A DNA stretch of 64,000 bases. It comes from Caprella mutica (Eukaryota; Arthropoda; Malacostraca; Amphipoda; Caprellidae). The stretch covers positions 1 through 64,000 of the forward strand of contig CANNZV010000434.1 in the NCBI GenBank assembly GCA_947561585.1. The letters run 5' to 3'. This document shows positions 10,893-22,575 of this stretch, piece after piece. Made by a program: the position numbers and the translations under genes. Position 1 is the stretch's first letter. Every line of letters begins with the position of its first letter. Under the pieces are notes generated by a model. That model was given only the letters and a program-made list of their open reading frames with translations. It was not told where the DNA came from and did not search any database.

Positions 10893-12165
10893 ATGTCTGA
10901 TAAAATTTTGTCGCGTAGGCGGGGGTTAAGCGGGCAGATGTTACTCGCACTAATACTTCTGCAACTCAATCTTTGGAAACTGCATCCAAAAATGATGAAT
11001 TAACTTTTATTGCGAGACTAGAAACTCTCAAAAATGATCTACGTGATTTAGACAGAAATATTCGATAAAAACACTGTTGTTGGTGCTACTGAAGAGCAAA
11101 GTCAGGCAGTGTACACTCGTAGCGTAACTTATGAAGAGAATATTTTAGCTGCTATTCATACGATTAGGTCTACTAAAGGAGGTTCAGCGTCTAGTAGTGG
11201 AGCAGGAAGTACATTAAATGATGGAAATAATCCCTTATCGATAACTAAAGTTAAAATTCCTCAGATGCCCCTTCCAACTTACTCCCATCAAAAAGGTGAG
11301 GATTCGACAAAGTTTTTCATTAACTTTGAACAAATTATTTCTAAGTATGATATTACTAGTTTTGAAAAGTTTATATACCTGAAGAATCAAGTTTCTAATG
11401 AACCGGCAATAATATAAGAATCACTAGATGAGGAAAATCAGACTTACGCTGACGCTAAAGCTTTATTGGAAGAGGCATTTGCTTCTCCAATAATACGCAA
11501 ATCCATTGCCTTAGAAAATCTTACTAACTTGAAACTAGATATAGCCGTAGATGATATTTTGCAATTTTTCATATGGTCTGGTTTGAATAAAACTATGAAA
11601 AGTCAATTGATTGCGATAACTAATAATAACCGACCAACATTGAATGAGATATCCACTCAAATATTCATCGCCACTGAAAGATATAAAGGAGTGTTAAATA
11701 TAACAATAAGTCTGAATACGCTACAAATTTCAAAGAAAAGAGCGTGGTTAATGCTGTTTCTGTACGGGAAGATGATAACTCTAAAGTCAGTAGAAAATTC
11801 TGTAGTTTGTGCTCTTGTACGAATAATCGATGCAGCTCTCACTCTACTTTTGAATGTAATGTTTATTCTTCTCCTGATTAAAAGCTTGACAGATTAAAAA
11901 ACTTAGGAGGTTGTTATAAGTGCGGTAATACAAATCATTTCGCAAGGAAGTGTCGCTTTCGTTTTGATCAAAAATGTAGATTTTGCTCTCGCTTCCATTT
12001 TTCTTACCTTTGTCCGGAATCTGATAGAACCCACGGAGATAAAACTAAAAAGTATCTTAGTTCAAACTCTGTTTTCATGGGTAAGGCGACTTTGGATCAG
12101 TATGGAGAAGATTCTATTCCCACGTTTTCTGTGTTAGTTAAAAACCTCAAATTGAGTTATGCGTG
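10893..12165 (+). pseudogene. BEL/Pao gag with C-terminal zinc knuckles, broken
   Basis: Capsid and nucleocapsid polyprotein. It starts at ATG 10893, nine bases after the SGNH-like ORF, and continues through open pieces at 11109-11417 and 11466-11897 that differ by frame or are split by stops. The middle has the capsid-like segment PLPTYSHQKGEDSTKFF and helical sequence. The end carries CYKCGNTNHFARKC followed by CRFCSRFHFSYLC, a pair of Cys/His knuckles typical of BEL/Pao gag. A stop falls at 12163-12165. The knuckle-bearing part is read in a different frame from 11466-11897, so at least two frameshifts have occurred. Confidence 0.75.
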
Positions 12166-12671
12166 ATAACGGTTGCCAACCAAACTTTGTAACTCAACGC
12201 ATATCCGATAAGTTAAACTTGAAAGTCATTAGTCATAATTATCCATTAACTATTAAGGGTTTCAATTGTGACGAGCGTATATTAACTAATATTGTGGAAA
12301 TTAAATTGATGAAAAACCATCCTCCTATTACAGCAACTTGTATTCCCGAAATTAAAATTGAACTTTCTTTACCTAATTTGAATGAAGTAGTTTCAGCTTA
12401 TATGAACAAAGGATATAAATTGGCTGATGAAATGTTAACTTGTGATTCTGACAATTTAGGAAATTTTGATTTCATATTAGGCAACAAGGATGCTCAATTA
12501 TTGTCTATGCGTGAGATTACTTTCGGTCCTAAACCTTCGTCGATGTACGCAGTAACTGATATAGGTATTGTTTTGTGTGGCGGAGTCAAAAGAATGTTAC
12601 GTAACGTTCTACACCTTCAAATTAAAACAAAGTCTATTTCAGTGAATAAAAAGGACGATACAGTGACTTGA
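12166..12671 (+). pseudogene. BEL/Pao aspartic protease region (A17-like), probably inactive
   Basis: A segment of 170 codons (open from 12159) beginning RDNGCQPNFVTQRISDKLNL. In BEL/Pao proteases this is where the D-S/T-G active site and the following Q..FI sit; here the triad reads D-N-G, so the catalytic Ser/Thr is missing. Downstream, NFDFILGNKDAQLL corresponds to the F.ILLG.D flap-side motif. The region links gag to RT within what was one polyprotein. A stop at 12669-12671 (GTGACTTGA) interrupts it. Confidence 0.6.
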
Positions 12672-12698
12672 GATTTCAGTGAGTTTTTTGCATTCAAA

Positions 12699-13206
12699 GT
12701 GTCAATTGATGCTTCGAATCTTATTAGTGCGTCTTCTCTAGATCGCGCAGCGGATGATATTCTGAATTGTCAAATACCAAATATGGTGTATGATTCCGTA
12801 GATTATCCGGATCATAGTATTGAGAATGATGAATTAAATAAATTCGTACTCTATTCGATGACTCGTGCGATAGATGGTAGGTTACAAGTACCGTTACTTT
12901 GGAACGAAAAGGTTCATCACAATCTAGGTACTAATTATAATCTTTCCAAATCTGTTCTGCATAGTAACTTGAAATGTCTGAAACATGAACCGGAAAAATT
13001 GGAACACTATAAAAAGTCTATTCAGGATCACCTTGATACAGGCGTTATAGAAGAAAAACCTGATGTTCTTCATTTTATCAAGGAACATCCAGAAGTTAGC
13101 TTTCTACCACACATGCCAGTTTTTCGAATGGATAAAGAAACTTCCAAATGTCGCGTAGTTCTGTTATCTAATTTAGTGCAAAGCAGCGAAAAGAATGCCT
13201 TTAGTC
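12699..13206 (+). pseudogene. BEL/Pao reverse transcriptase, N-terminal part
   Basis: Part of the RNA-dependent DNA polymerase. LQVPLLWNEKVH, then LDTGVIEEKPD, FLPHMPVFRMDKETSKCRVVLLSN and a terminal NAFS are the fingers and RT motifs 1-2 of Pao-type RTs. The open frame is cut at 13207 by a MITE whose 9-bp target duplication (CCTTTAGTC) lies inside the coding sequence. The same reading resumes at 14131 with SHNQAM, showing that the insertion is later than the retroelement. Confidence 0.75.
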
Positions 13207-14130
13207 CGTGACCGGACAATTGCCACCCGCGGACAATTGACATCCCCGGACAGTTGCCACCCAAATATTTATTATTAGGACACTTAACTTTAAAAATGGA
13301 GATGAAATTAGTATATTATTTTTGTACGATTAATTATTATTTGTATACATTATAAGATAAGAAAATTCATTACACATTTAATATTTTCCTTTTTAAGTGA
13401 CTGCATTCACAGAGTAGCTTTTCTGCATCCATGAGCATTGTCACCCACGGTGGTAGATGACTTTGTTCATGGAGCCACTTTCCTTTCTGACTGCTTTTTC
13501 AAGTCCCTTGTATTTAATTTCCTTTTGATGTCAATGATATAGTCATTAGTAAACCAAATTTCTGGAGCAGACGATATTCCATTAATAGAATTAAAATATT
13601 TAATTTAATCGCCCGGAATAGGTCTTTATTTATAATTATTTGCTAAAGGAAAAACAATAGGTATTTACATTACTACCCAGTAATATAATTTACAAGTTAA
13701 GAATCCTAAAAAAAATATTATTAGGGTTGTGACAATATGTTTTTAAAATCCTAAATCCTGAAAATGTTATAGACGAAGGGAATTAAACAGTTTTGAATCG
13801 TTCTAAAGAAGTGGTATAAAGTATTCAATAACATAAGATTTAAAAAATATTATATTTAAAAAGCACATTCAGAAACCGAATAAATTTTTTTTTCTATCTC
13901 ATATTGTATATAATTAATAATTAATCGTACAACAATAATATACATATTTTATCACCATTTTTAAAGTTAAGTGGCCTGATATTCATTATTTGGGTGGCAA
14001 TTGTCCGGGGGTGGCAATTGTCCGGGGGTGGCAATTGTCCGGGGGTGGCAATTGTCCGGGTGGCAACTGTCCGGGGGTGGCAATTATCCGCGGGTGGCAA
14101 TTGTCCGCGGGTGGCAATTGTCCTAGCACC
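13207..14130. mobile_element. MULE-like MITE with terminal tandem repeats, inserted in RT
   Basis: A 924-bp non-coding element flanked by an exact 9-bp duplication CCTTTAGTC (13198-13206 and 14131-14139), the size made by Mutator-like transposases. The left end is CGTGACCGGACAATTGCCACCCGCGG; the right end holds about eight tandem units of GGTGGCAATTGTCCGGGG type (13995-14122). Next to these are inverted sub-terminal arms (GGACACTTAACTTTAAA near 13278, TTTAAAGTTAAGTGGCC near 13957). It also carries a diverged piece of the repeat at 55500-55760 (13425-13545). Confidence 0.8.
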
Positions 14131-15207
14131 CCTTTAGTCATAATCAGGCTATGGTAAGCGGTGCCAATCTTAATTCTAGAATTTCGACTGTAATTACCAA
14201 ACTTAGATTCGATTCATGTCTCCTTGTATTTGACATAGTAAAAGCATTCTTGAATATTGGACTAAGGGAAGTAGATACTAGTAAATTAGTAATCCTATGG
14301 TACAAAAGTGTAGGAGAGAATAAGAATAAACTTGTCGCATACAAATATACGAAACTTCCATTTGGTTTACGATGCTCTCCTAATTTACTAATGTTATCTT
14401 TGTATAGAATTCTAGTAGATAGTGTAGACGATGGAGATGAACTTAAGTATTTAAAATCACTGATTTACGACTTGACGTATATGGACAACTGTGCAATGAC
14501 CTGTAATGACCATAATGAGTTGAAACATGCGTATGATAAATTAAATGCGATTTTCGAACCTTATTTATTTAAATTACAACAATTCTCAACAAATCATAAC
14601 GAGTTGAAAGATTTAATTAGTGATTCTGCAAATGCGAAAGATGTAAAGTTACTTGGAATGAATTATAATCTCCATAGTGATACACTTTCGACAGCACCAG
14701 TGACTTTAGATAAGTCAGCAGACACTAAACACCTCAATTTGTCATCAGTAAACGCCTTATTTTGTCATCCATAGCTAAAAATTATGTCTTACAAATCAAT
14801 GTCCCACTTCTAAACCGTGCTCGATTGTTCATGCATGACTTGACTAGTCAGAATAAAATCAAATGGGATGAAAAGATTACTTAAGAACAAAGTAAGCAGT
14901 GGCGTACAATTTGTAAATAATCTAGCAATGCACCTTCCCTACAAATTATAGAAGCTTTGGACCTCGTGACTGGAATTATGAATTGATAGCTTTCACCGAT
15001 GCAAGTAAAGTAATGCTTGGAACTGTTCTCTATTTGAAAAATATTGCAACAGGTTCTGTTAACTTTCTTTTAGCTTGCAATTTAATTGTTTCGACACAGC
15101 TATAGAAAAAATCTATTCCCTGCTTAGAATTACATGCTATTTCACATGGTGTAAAACACCTCGTACAAACATGGAAAGATCTCTGTGGTAAGAGAGCACT
15201 AGTTCCA
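14131..15207 (+). pseudogene. BEL/Pao RT core and start of RNase H, broken
   Basis: Continues the RT split by the MITE. LLVFDIVKAFLNI is RT motif A, KLPFGLRCSPNLL is motif B, and TYMDNCAM occupies the YxDD position with the second Asp replaced by Asn, which should abolish polymerase activity. After 14774 several stops and shifts occur. Near 14985-15010 IAFTDASK begins RNase H (first catalytic Asp), followed by LELHAISHGVKHLVQTW. The reading is lost at about 15207, where the next insertions start, and resumes near 19960. Confidence 0.7.
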
Positions 15208-15219
15208 AAGACCATATAA

Positions 15220-16409
15220 AGCCCCGTCCAGACGCTCCGACAAGTGCCCAGATTTCTCTGAAATCAGGTGTTCGCGAGCAAATTTGTCCGCGATATTGCA
15301 GGCAAATTTGTCCCCGATCACAAGAATCGAAACTGTCAGTGACTTTCAACATGTTGGACAAATTTGTCCCCAAACAAGTGTTCGCGACTGTTATTTGAAT
15401 AAATATTTGTGATATATGGAGTAAATTTGATAATTACTCTCATTTTAGATATGAAAGATTGAATTAATTATTTAGGAGTCTATTTATATTATTTGATAGA
15501 GATTTTGTAAATAAATTTTTGTATTTTTTAGAATAAATGTGATTAGTTATTTTTTTTCTACAAATTAGTTACTGACTAGGGTAAGTTCCGAGTTATCGAA
15601 CAGTTCCACATTTTCGGACACGTATTATTAATATTATAGGTAGCTATTTTAATTATCATTTAACTCTCATTGTAATCATTAGTTTTTCTTTCTTACTTTT
15701 CTGTAAATGTGGCCTACCCGGCCTATAAATAGGTATGAATTATTTGGTTGTTTTTCCTAGATAAGTAGATACCTACCTAACTAGTAAACATACAGTATTC
15801 TATTTAAGGCTTATAGGAAACAGTAATTAGAAGTGAGCGTAAAACGTATAGTATACCTAGGTATACGTAAGTAGATAAAGGAAATTAAAATTTTGATAGA
15901 CCTATCATGATCTACGATAACTCCCACTTTGCGAATACTAGGAGTGTCTGATTACCGAGACGTTTTTATAGATAGGTACTAGCTAGGTATTATACTATAA
16001 CTCAGGTTAGATATCTAGGTAAATATTTATATTAGGTATATAATCGGCTATGTATGTTATATATCGTCTAGTTATCTAATTACGCATTTATATTATATGA
16101 TCAGCTAGGTAGGTACCTAGTACCTCGGTAAGAATTCATATTTTACATCCGATAGTTACCTAGGTAAGCATTTTTTAAATTCATGCTTGTTTCTAAAATC
16201 GCTAAATTGTTAGGTATTAACTATCATCAACAACATATGATATTTTTCCAATGAATTAATTATGCAGAATCGCGAACACGGACATTTCAGTTTCCTGATC
16301 ATATTGCTCTCGTCTGGACGCGAACACAGGCAGAAATGAGACTGCCCGTGTTCGCCCGAGCAAAAGTATTTCCAAACTCGGGCATTTGTCGGAGCGTCTG
16401 GACGAGGCT
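15220..16409. mobile_element. PIF/Harbinger-like MITE
   Basis: TIRs AGCCCCGTCCAGACGCTCCGACAAGTGCCC and (reverse complement of the right end) AGCCTCGTCCAGACGCTCCGACAAATGCCC, with a 3-bp TAA duplication (15217-15219 and 16410-16412). A TWA target site fits PIF/Harbinger. The 1190-bp body has further inverted segments (TGTTCGCGA, GCAAATTTGTCC) and a run of CTAGGTA-type repeats at 15760-16170. No ORF. Bases 15588-15640 carry one end of the GTTCCGAGTTATCG repeat seen at 38.8, 48.4 and 51.5 kb. Confidence 0.75.
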
Positions 16410-17479
16410 TAAGATAGACGCTCAACTCTATGTTATAAAATACAGAGCATGTTTGCTCTGACGTCAGCACTTTGACCCAACTTCTAGCCAATCAGCGTTA
16501 ATGTATACCTACAACATAGTGTCGTCAAAGACAATATGATACCTACATAAGTTTTTTAAAATTATACTGGCTTGGTATAGGGTCGGGAGGGGCGAATCTC
16601 GCGCAGCAGCACACAAGGCGAATCTTGCGCATTACATGTTTAAAGGGCTATGAATGTGCTAGCCCAATAACAAAAATAGTCATAGACCGGCTCAAATATG
16701 TAGTAACTCTGTATAAAATTAAAACAGCAAACAGGCATTTATTCATAGTTGAAATAAATCACATTTAAGACCATATGAAAAGTACCTAGTCGAAAATTCA
16801 TTTTACCGAATTACCCTAAAAAATAAATTTGTCATAAAAAAATTTCTATTTCAGATAATGACCTGAAGTTTTTAGTGCATGATGATCATTGACTTTAGTT
16901 GCCTCAGTTAAAATTTCAATGTTCTAGACTTTCTAATTTTTTTATTTAGCAGAGTTTTTCCGTGCGCAACTATTCGCCCCACCATATTTTGCATGGCGGG
17001 GCGAATATTGCGCACCATAGAAAATAATTTTTAGGCCATGAAACAGTTTCTAATGCCTAATATTACTCTATATATATATGTGTATTTCTTCACTTTCAAC
17101 TAAAAACATACACATTCCACATATATTTCAGATATTATGAAATTGTAAATCAGGGTGAATTTGAAGTCATTAATAAGTCTTTTCTGTGAAATTTATGGTT
17201 AAACATATCAAACATCACTATACATGTTTATCATTTGCTTTTTTATTAAGTATAGTTATATAATCTTATTATTCGGTTCTTTTTAATAATATCGAAAATA
17301 TCAGGTCTAAAATGACAGGGTTAAGCCATCGTAAAGGGAAACCCAATTCTGATATCATTATGCTTTTAAAAGTTGCAAATCGACATTGCACCATGTTGTG
17401 AATAGTAGCTTCGTTGACCTTGTCACTTCTGAGGATTGACTCGAAGAAATACTTGAAAAAATTCAAATATAGCTAAATA

Positions 17480-18070
17480 CATGAATGTGATACAGACTTC
17501 AATTAGAACCATCATCACGAAGGATCTTCAGTTGTCTTCCTACAAAATGAGAGAACACTAAGTCCTCACACTTCTTAAAAAGCAAAAGAGACTTGAGAGA
17601 TTAAAGGTCCTTCTCAGAGAGCTTAAAGCGGACACGACAAGGTATGAAATAGATTTTTTTAACGAGAATCTCTTCATTATTGAAGCCAATCCAATTCAAT
17701 ATTCATGATCAGAAGATATCCAAGATCCCTATCTAGAAAACTTGGGAGTCTCCTCTGATTTTCATGGAGAACGGTCTAAGATCAATCCTCTTTTAACAGT
17801 ATTGTGGTTCCAGCTATTGGATTGATGAAAAAAAAAACACTTCAAAAATCAATCATTTATCTTCCAACAAGATGGTGAACTTTTTTACTACTTAAACAAG
17901 TGTTAAACAAGACACATGAGTGGTGCTCACGTCAATTGCCAAGATGCTGTCGCAAAGAAATTTGGCGTCTTCAGCGCCATATTTCAAGCCAATAGATTTT
18001 TGAATGAAATATATTGAAACAGCATAGTGGCCTAAAAGGCCGTTACTTGTTTGAGGACGAGGAGCCACAC
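17480..18070 (+). pseudogene. Mariner transposase relic
   Basis: Conceptual reading in several frames gives mariner-like phrases in the right order: KKQKRLERLKVLLRELKADT, FFNENLFIIEANPIQ (position of SDEKxFxI), then QQDGELF (position of FQQDGAPAHTA) and WCSRQLPRCCRKEIW (position of WCxxNxPxFWxKEIW). Stops and shifts are frequent and the catalytic residues are mostly gone. It lies inside the 16580-19883 element and may be the remains of its own transposase or a passenger. Confidence 0.5.
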
Positions 18071-18899
18071 GGGTAAATCATAGTGTGGACGTTCTGTGGT
18101 CACTGGGACACCTGTGAATAACCACAGTAATCCACTTCTTTGAATAACTATTAAGGCTCACGTTGGTACTATTGACAACGAAACTGATGATTTCATAGAA
18201 AAGGACGTAGAAGAGATCTTCTGGCGCAGAACCTGAACCGTTGGTCTTTGAAAAACACCAAAGGAATTAGGTGGGTCAACCTACCTTCTTGTAGACAGAC
18301 CAAAGAACTCTTCCTCTTTGAAAGAGAATGTCAAAAGCTATTGTTAATAACCCGATTGAAACTTCTTCTTCTATCCTGGGAACATTTGGTCCTAAAACAG
18401 TAATACCTTTGGTCCTAAAACAGTAAAACAATAATACTTGCCGACGATCTGGTCTTCGCCCAGAAACATGACATCATAATATTGTTGTGGAATGTTCTAT
18501 CTATTACTGTATTACAAGACTAGGGACAGAACTCTGAATGAAATTTTACTACCTTCATAGTATCATTATACTCTCAAATTCTGATACATTTTTACCTTTC
18601 TTGAAAGAATTGAAAGACTGGAAGCTAGAGTTCAACGACTAACCTTTAGGTCTAGGGGATTCAGTACATATGGACCTTCTCTTGGCCTGGGTATCTCCTC
18701 GACCTTACAATGGCAAGTGAATATTCCACGGAACCTAATAGATGTCCGAAAAACCCATTTGCTTCTATATTCTTATTATCGTAATTTCAGAGACATAAAG
18801 TGAAAATATATCTAAGTGTAACAGTATTTTGAATAACGTATGCTAAATTGGTTATATATGCTATATTTGACATCTAAAAAGAATTATTACTTTCATAGA

Positions 18900-19373
18900 T
18901 TGCGTAAGGTTATCTTTTGGGACCATCTGGTAAAATTTTGGGAGCTATCCGGTCAAAGCTCAAGGTCATTTATAACTCAATAGTTCAAAAAGTTTTCAAT
19001 CAATTTGTCTGAAATTTGATGGGACGATCTAGGAACGGTTTGGTAAGTTTTTGGAAGCGGTCAGGTTAAAGGTCAAGTTGATTTATAACGCAAAATGTAT
19101 TCAATCAAAGTAACTGAAATTTGGTCGACGGTTGGTAATTACCTAGGCAGGAACCAATTTATTAGATTTTGGGAGCAATCAGTTAAAAGTAAAGGTCAAG
19201 GTCATTTATAACACAAAAGAATTCAACCAAATGGTCTGAAATTGGGCGGGACGATGCTTCAATATTCAGGAATCATTTGTTTATATTTTGGGAGTGAACA
19301 GGTTAAAGGTCAAGGTCATTTATAAGCGGTAGCAAAAGTATGCGCTCTATGAGTGCCCGTCATCTAGTTATTT
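18900..19373. repeat. Minisatellite-bearing dispersed element, copy 2 (reverse orientation)
   Basis: Four imperfect units with AAGGTCATTTATAAC and TTTTGGGAGC, the reverse complement of the array at 420-780. It ends in the same flank (TATGCGCTCTATGAGTGCCCG). The shared flank plus array shows that this is one mobile family. Confidence 0.7.
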
Positions 19374-19951
19374 ATTATATTTATAGTTACATAATAAGTA
19401 AATATAATAGTGACATACTTCAGATAAACTAATATTACAAGCATAAATTAATCCTGAATAGAAAGCAACATTCATGACGTCACACATACATTCTACAAAC
19501 TTTACTTAAACAGGTCGAGAAAAGTTTGTCTCAAATTTTGAATTTGAATCATATGATTGTTTATGCTTTTAAAAACATTGGAATTATTTTTATAGTAAGT
19601 ATCTAGACACTCAATAGTGTTATTTTTCACTATGGAAAGGAATTAATGGGTGCGCAGATATTCGCCCCTCTCGCGCGCAAGAATCGCCCAATCAAGGACA
19701 ATTTCAATTGCGCACTACTTTCGTCAATAACTCACATTATACAAATGCTAATTTTTTGTCCTTTGGATGGTGTATAAAAGGCCTAATTGCGGTTCTTCTT
19801 GTCAAATATTATTCGTCTATGTGCAGAAACTAAGTTGCAAAACCCAAAAGTTTTTAGTGCGCAAGATTCGCCCCTCTCGACCCTACCTCGTTATGACTAT
19901 TAATGTTATGTATGCTACTGATCGCTTCTGATTGGTTGTTATTATTCTCCC

Positions 19952-21715
19952 ATGTGCCCTATCAAGTTTAGCGTCTATCTTATATTGTCTTTGCTAGATC
20001 CTTTGAATTTAGTTAAACTTCGCTTCTATTCGGATAGCATGGTTGCTCTTTCCTGGGTAAATGGAAAAGCCATTAATCTTGAAAAGCAACAGAGTCTTAC
20101 TCCCTTCGTGACTAACAGACTGAAAGTTATTACCGACTTGTGCGAGGAAATACCTATTGAGTTTAGTTTCATTGCAGGTGAAGACAATCCATCAGACATC
20201 ATCACTCGTTCTATAAGTCCAAAGCTCCTTTCTCGCACCTCTTACTTGTCAGGTCCGGAGTTCTTATCTCGGACAGTTCCTGATGTCTCGTCTGATATTC
20301 TTTGCTTCACTGTTCCAAACAACCCTGAAGCTGGAAATCTATGTGATGGACTGATAAGAGTACGTAGCAAATTCAAAGAGTGGAAAATGAATCCATCGCG
20401 CCTCTTCCCAATTCTTCTGCCCCGGGAGAGTAAACTCACGACACTTCTTGTGGTTGATCTCCATGAGAGGCTTAGTCACGCTGGAATTCATTCTGTAATG
20501 TCGGAATTGAGAAGAGATTACTTCATTCCAAAGATATTTCAACGGTGAAGAGAAATCTGGGAGATTGTTTGATCTGTAAGAGAGTGAATGCTCGTACAAT
20601 GAGGAATAATACTTCATTCTTCAGGGAATTTAGAGACAACCCTAGTACAATCCAATTCAGATACTACTTCAAAGACCATTTTGGGCCGTACAATGTTTAT
20701 GTTGAAGGAAAGAAGAAGAAAGTATGGATTCTAATAGTCACATGCTTATGGAGTCGATCTATCAACTTGAAAGTTGCTTATGACATGACATGTCTGTCAA
20801 GGAATTCATAAGATGCTTCCAGCTTCACATATTTGAATATGATGGCATTCCTGAGAGAGTATTCTCAGATCTGGGATCCCAGTTGGTTTCAGGAGCTAAT
20901 CTGATATCTAACTTGCTAAGTCAGGCTTCCTGTGTTCAATTTTTTGAGGATCACAGTATGAAGTCAACTTCATTTGAACAGTACTTCAAAGGAAACCATA
21001 ATTTGGGATCGTTAGTGGAGTCTTGTGTGAAGATATCGAGGAGACTTATTAATGGATCTATACAGAACAACATCTTAAATCTGGTAGAATTTGACTTCAT
21101 TGTTTATCAGACTGTACATCTGGCAAACAAACGACCTATCGCTTTTAAAGAAAGTTGCAGAGTGGTCACAACAGATGAAGAAGTACCCGCTCCAATTACT
21201 CCTGAACTACTTCTGAAAGGTTATGATTCTCCATCCTTATGCATTATGCATAACTCAGAATCTAATGATGATTTAAGTGAGTGGAGTAACATGTAAGCAA
21301 CCTCCAGCACATTAAACTATGTTCTTCAAAGCTTCAAAAATGTCGTGAGAAACTCAAAACCATATACCATTATGAGTTCCTCGGTAATCTCTTGTACCAA
21401 GCAGTAGACAGGAAATCTTTGTACAGGCCAGTGACCCACATAATAATTAAACCTGGTGACATAGTCCTTTTAAAGGACGAATATCTCAAGTCTGTCAAGT
21501 ATCCAATGGGACGAGTCGAAGAGGTCTTCATGAATGATTTAGACGAAGTTACCGCAGCTATTGTGCTAAAGGGAAATGGAGAGTCGGTTAAAAGAAGTGC
21601 GTTATCTCTCATTCCTTTCATGACTATAAATGATTCAACAGATCATCTTATCAACTGCAAGGAAACTAATGAGGTGCAGATTTCTGATGAAGATAAAGTT
21701 GGAGAGAAGCCGTAA
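19952..21715 (+). pseudogene. BEL/Pao RNase H C-terminus, integrase and C-terminal domain, broken
   Basis: 19952-20548 has LRFYSDSMVALSWV (RNase H Asp), EDNPSDIITR, then HERLSHAGIHSV, which supplies the two histidines of the integrase zinc finger. 20545-20811, in a new frame, supplies the cysteines (CLICKRVNA) and the start of the core (KDHFGPYNVYV; ILIVTCLWSRSINL). 20790-21296 has VFSDLGSQLVSGANL (second Asp) and LGSLVESCVK (Glu), completing D,D,E. 21392-21715 (PVTHIIIKPGDIVLLKDE, PMGRVEEVF) is the C-terminal domain known from BEL/Pao integrases (DUF5641 type). Three frameshifts or stops separate the pieces. The protein would insert the cDNA into the genome. Confidence 0.8.
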
Positions 21716-21990
21716 CGAAAAGCTGCTAGAGACGCAGCAACTAATAATCGGAAATTATTCGAAGAGGGAAAAGCTTAGAGACTATATAACTCTTCATTAA
21801 ATTGTATATATGTTTGTGTTTGATGTTTAAGTAGATTAGATATTATTATAAAAGGTTTAGTAAGATTTATAACCTTTTATGAAATTGTACATATGTTCTG
21901 TGTTTTGTTGTTTAAATTAGTTAGCAATTTGTTTGAATTCATTCTAAAATTTATTAAAGTTCATTTTTTCGTTCTAAACGTAAATGAACT

Positions 21991-22003
21991 TCCCTGGGTG
22001 GGA
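21991..22003 (+). promoter_or_regulatory. Putative polypurine tract
   Basis: TCCCTGGGTGGGA ends directly before the 3' LTR (which starts GAGTTCAATATA). Its GGGTGGGAGAG run is the purine-rich stretch expected as plus-strand primer. Confidence 0.5.
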
Positions 22004-22571
22004 GAGTTCAATATACAGAAATCCTGTCATCTATTTCAGACACCTTAGAAGGTGATGCCATTTATAACTGATGTTTCCATAAATATGTATCACAACAGCT
22101 GTACAATTTACTAGATTAGGCAGTTCTGATTTGACGTTGATAGAATATATTGTACCACTGCTTTGAAAGTTAATTTATTGCTATCTAACGATGAATTATC
22201 AAAACTATAATTATTGAAAAGTAAATTAATTTAAATGATTAAGTAGGTTTTTCTTCGCAGGTGTTGGTGGATGGATAGGGTGTATATATGTAGGTGAATG
22301 GAATTATTGTCAATTGATGGTAATCTGTTCATCTAGGCTTGTGATGAGCAAAATGGTAATTTTATCTCTCTTGTAAATTTATAATATATTTTGAAATTTG
22401 GAGATTTTGCTATTATAAATTTAATTGGTTCCTAATAAATAAATGGCAAGGTTTAACTCTAAAGGAAAACATTGCTATTATCTGCATGGTTGAGTGGGTA
22501 ACATGAATTCTCACCATTTCGAATTCATTTCTGTTATTTAAATAACTACCTTACTTAAAACTTTTTGTAGT
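22004..22571 (+). repeat. 3' LTR of the BEL/Pao element
   Basis: 568 bp, with the same ends and order as 9568-10179 but about 40 bp shorter because of several indels. It includes an extra block around 22100-22140 (CTGTACAATTTACTAGATTAGG) not in the 5' LTR. It is followed by the target duplication GTAA (22572-22575). Confidence 0.8.
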
Positions 22572-22575
22572 GTAA

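Larger units (their letters stand above)
16580..19883. mobile_element. TA-flanked TIR element (3.3 kb) carrying a mariner relic and a minisatellite
   Basis: Ends GGGTCGGGAGGGGCGAATCTCGCGCA and (right end reversed) GGGTCGAGAGGGGCGAATCTTGCGCA, flanked by TA. Extra copies of the GGGGCGAATNTTGCGCA motif lie inside both ends (near 16616, 16980, 19650-19690), perhaps transposase-binding sites. The interior holds a broken mariner transposase (17480-18070), a weak RT-like patch (about 18440-18500) and minisatellite copy 2. It appears non-autonomous; the transposase that moved it is not evident. Confidence 0.7.
9568..22571 (+). mobile_element. BEL/Pao LTR retrotransposon, nearly full length with nested insertions
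   Basis: Two LTRs (9568-10179 and 22004-22571) share their ends, and the pair is flanked by the 4-bp duplication GTAA (9564-9567 and 22572-22575). Between them, in order: primer binding site, SGNH-like ORF, gag with CCHC-type zinc knuckles, aspartic protease remnant, RT, RNase H, integrase and a DUF5641-like C-terminal domain, then a purine-rich tract. RNase H upstream of a zinc-binding integrase with that C-terminal domain is the BEL/Pao arrangement. A MULE-like MITE (13207-14130) and a composite of about 4.7 kb (about 15208-19960) are inserted in pol. LTR indels and many stops show an old, inactive copy. Confidence 0.85.

Noticed and set aside
18440..18500. RT-like ILADDLVFAQKHD reading as a LINE fragment
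   Set aside because: Only one short motif in a decayed region; no neighbouring RT blocks in order.
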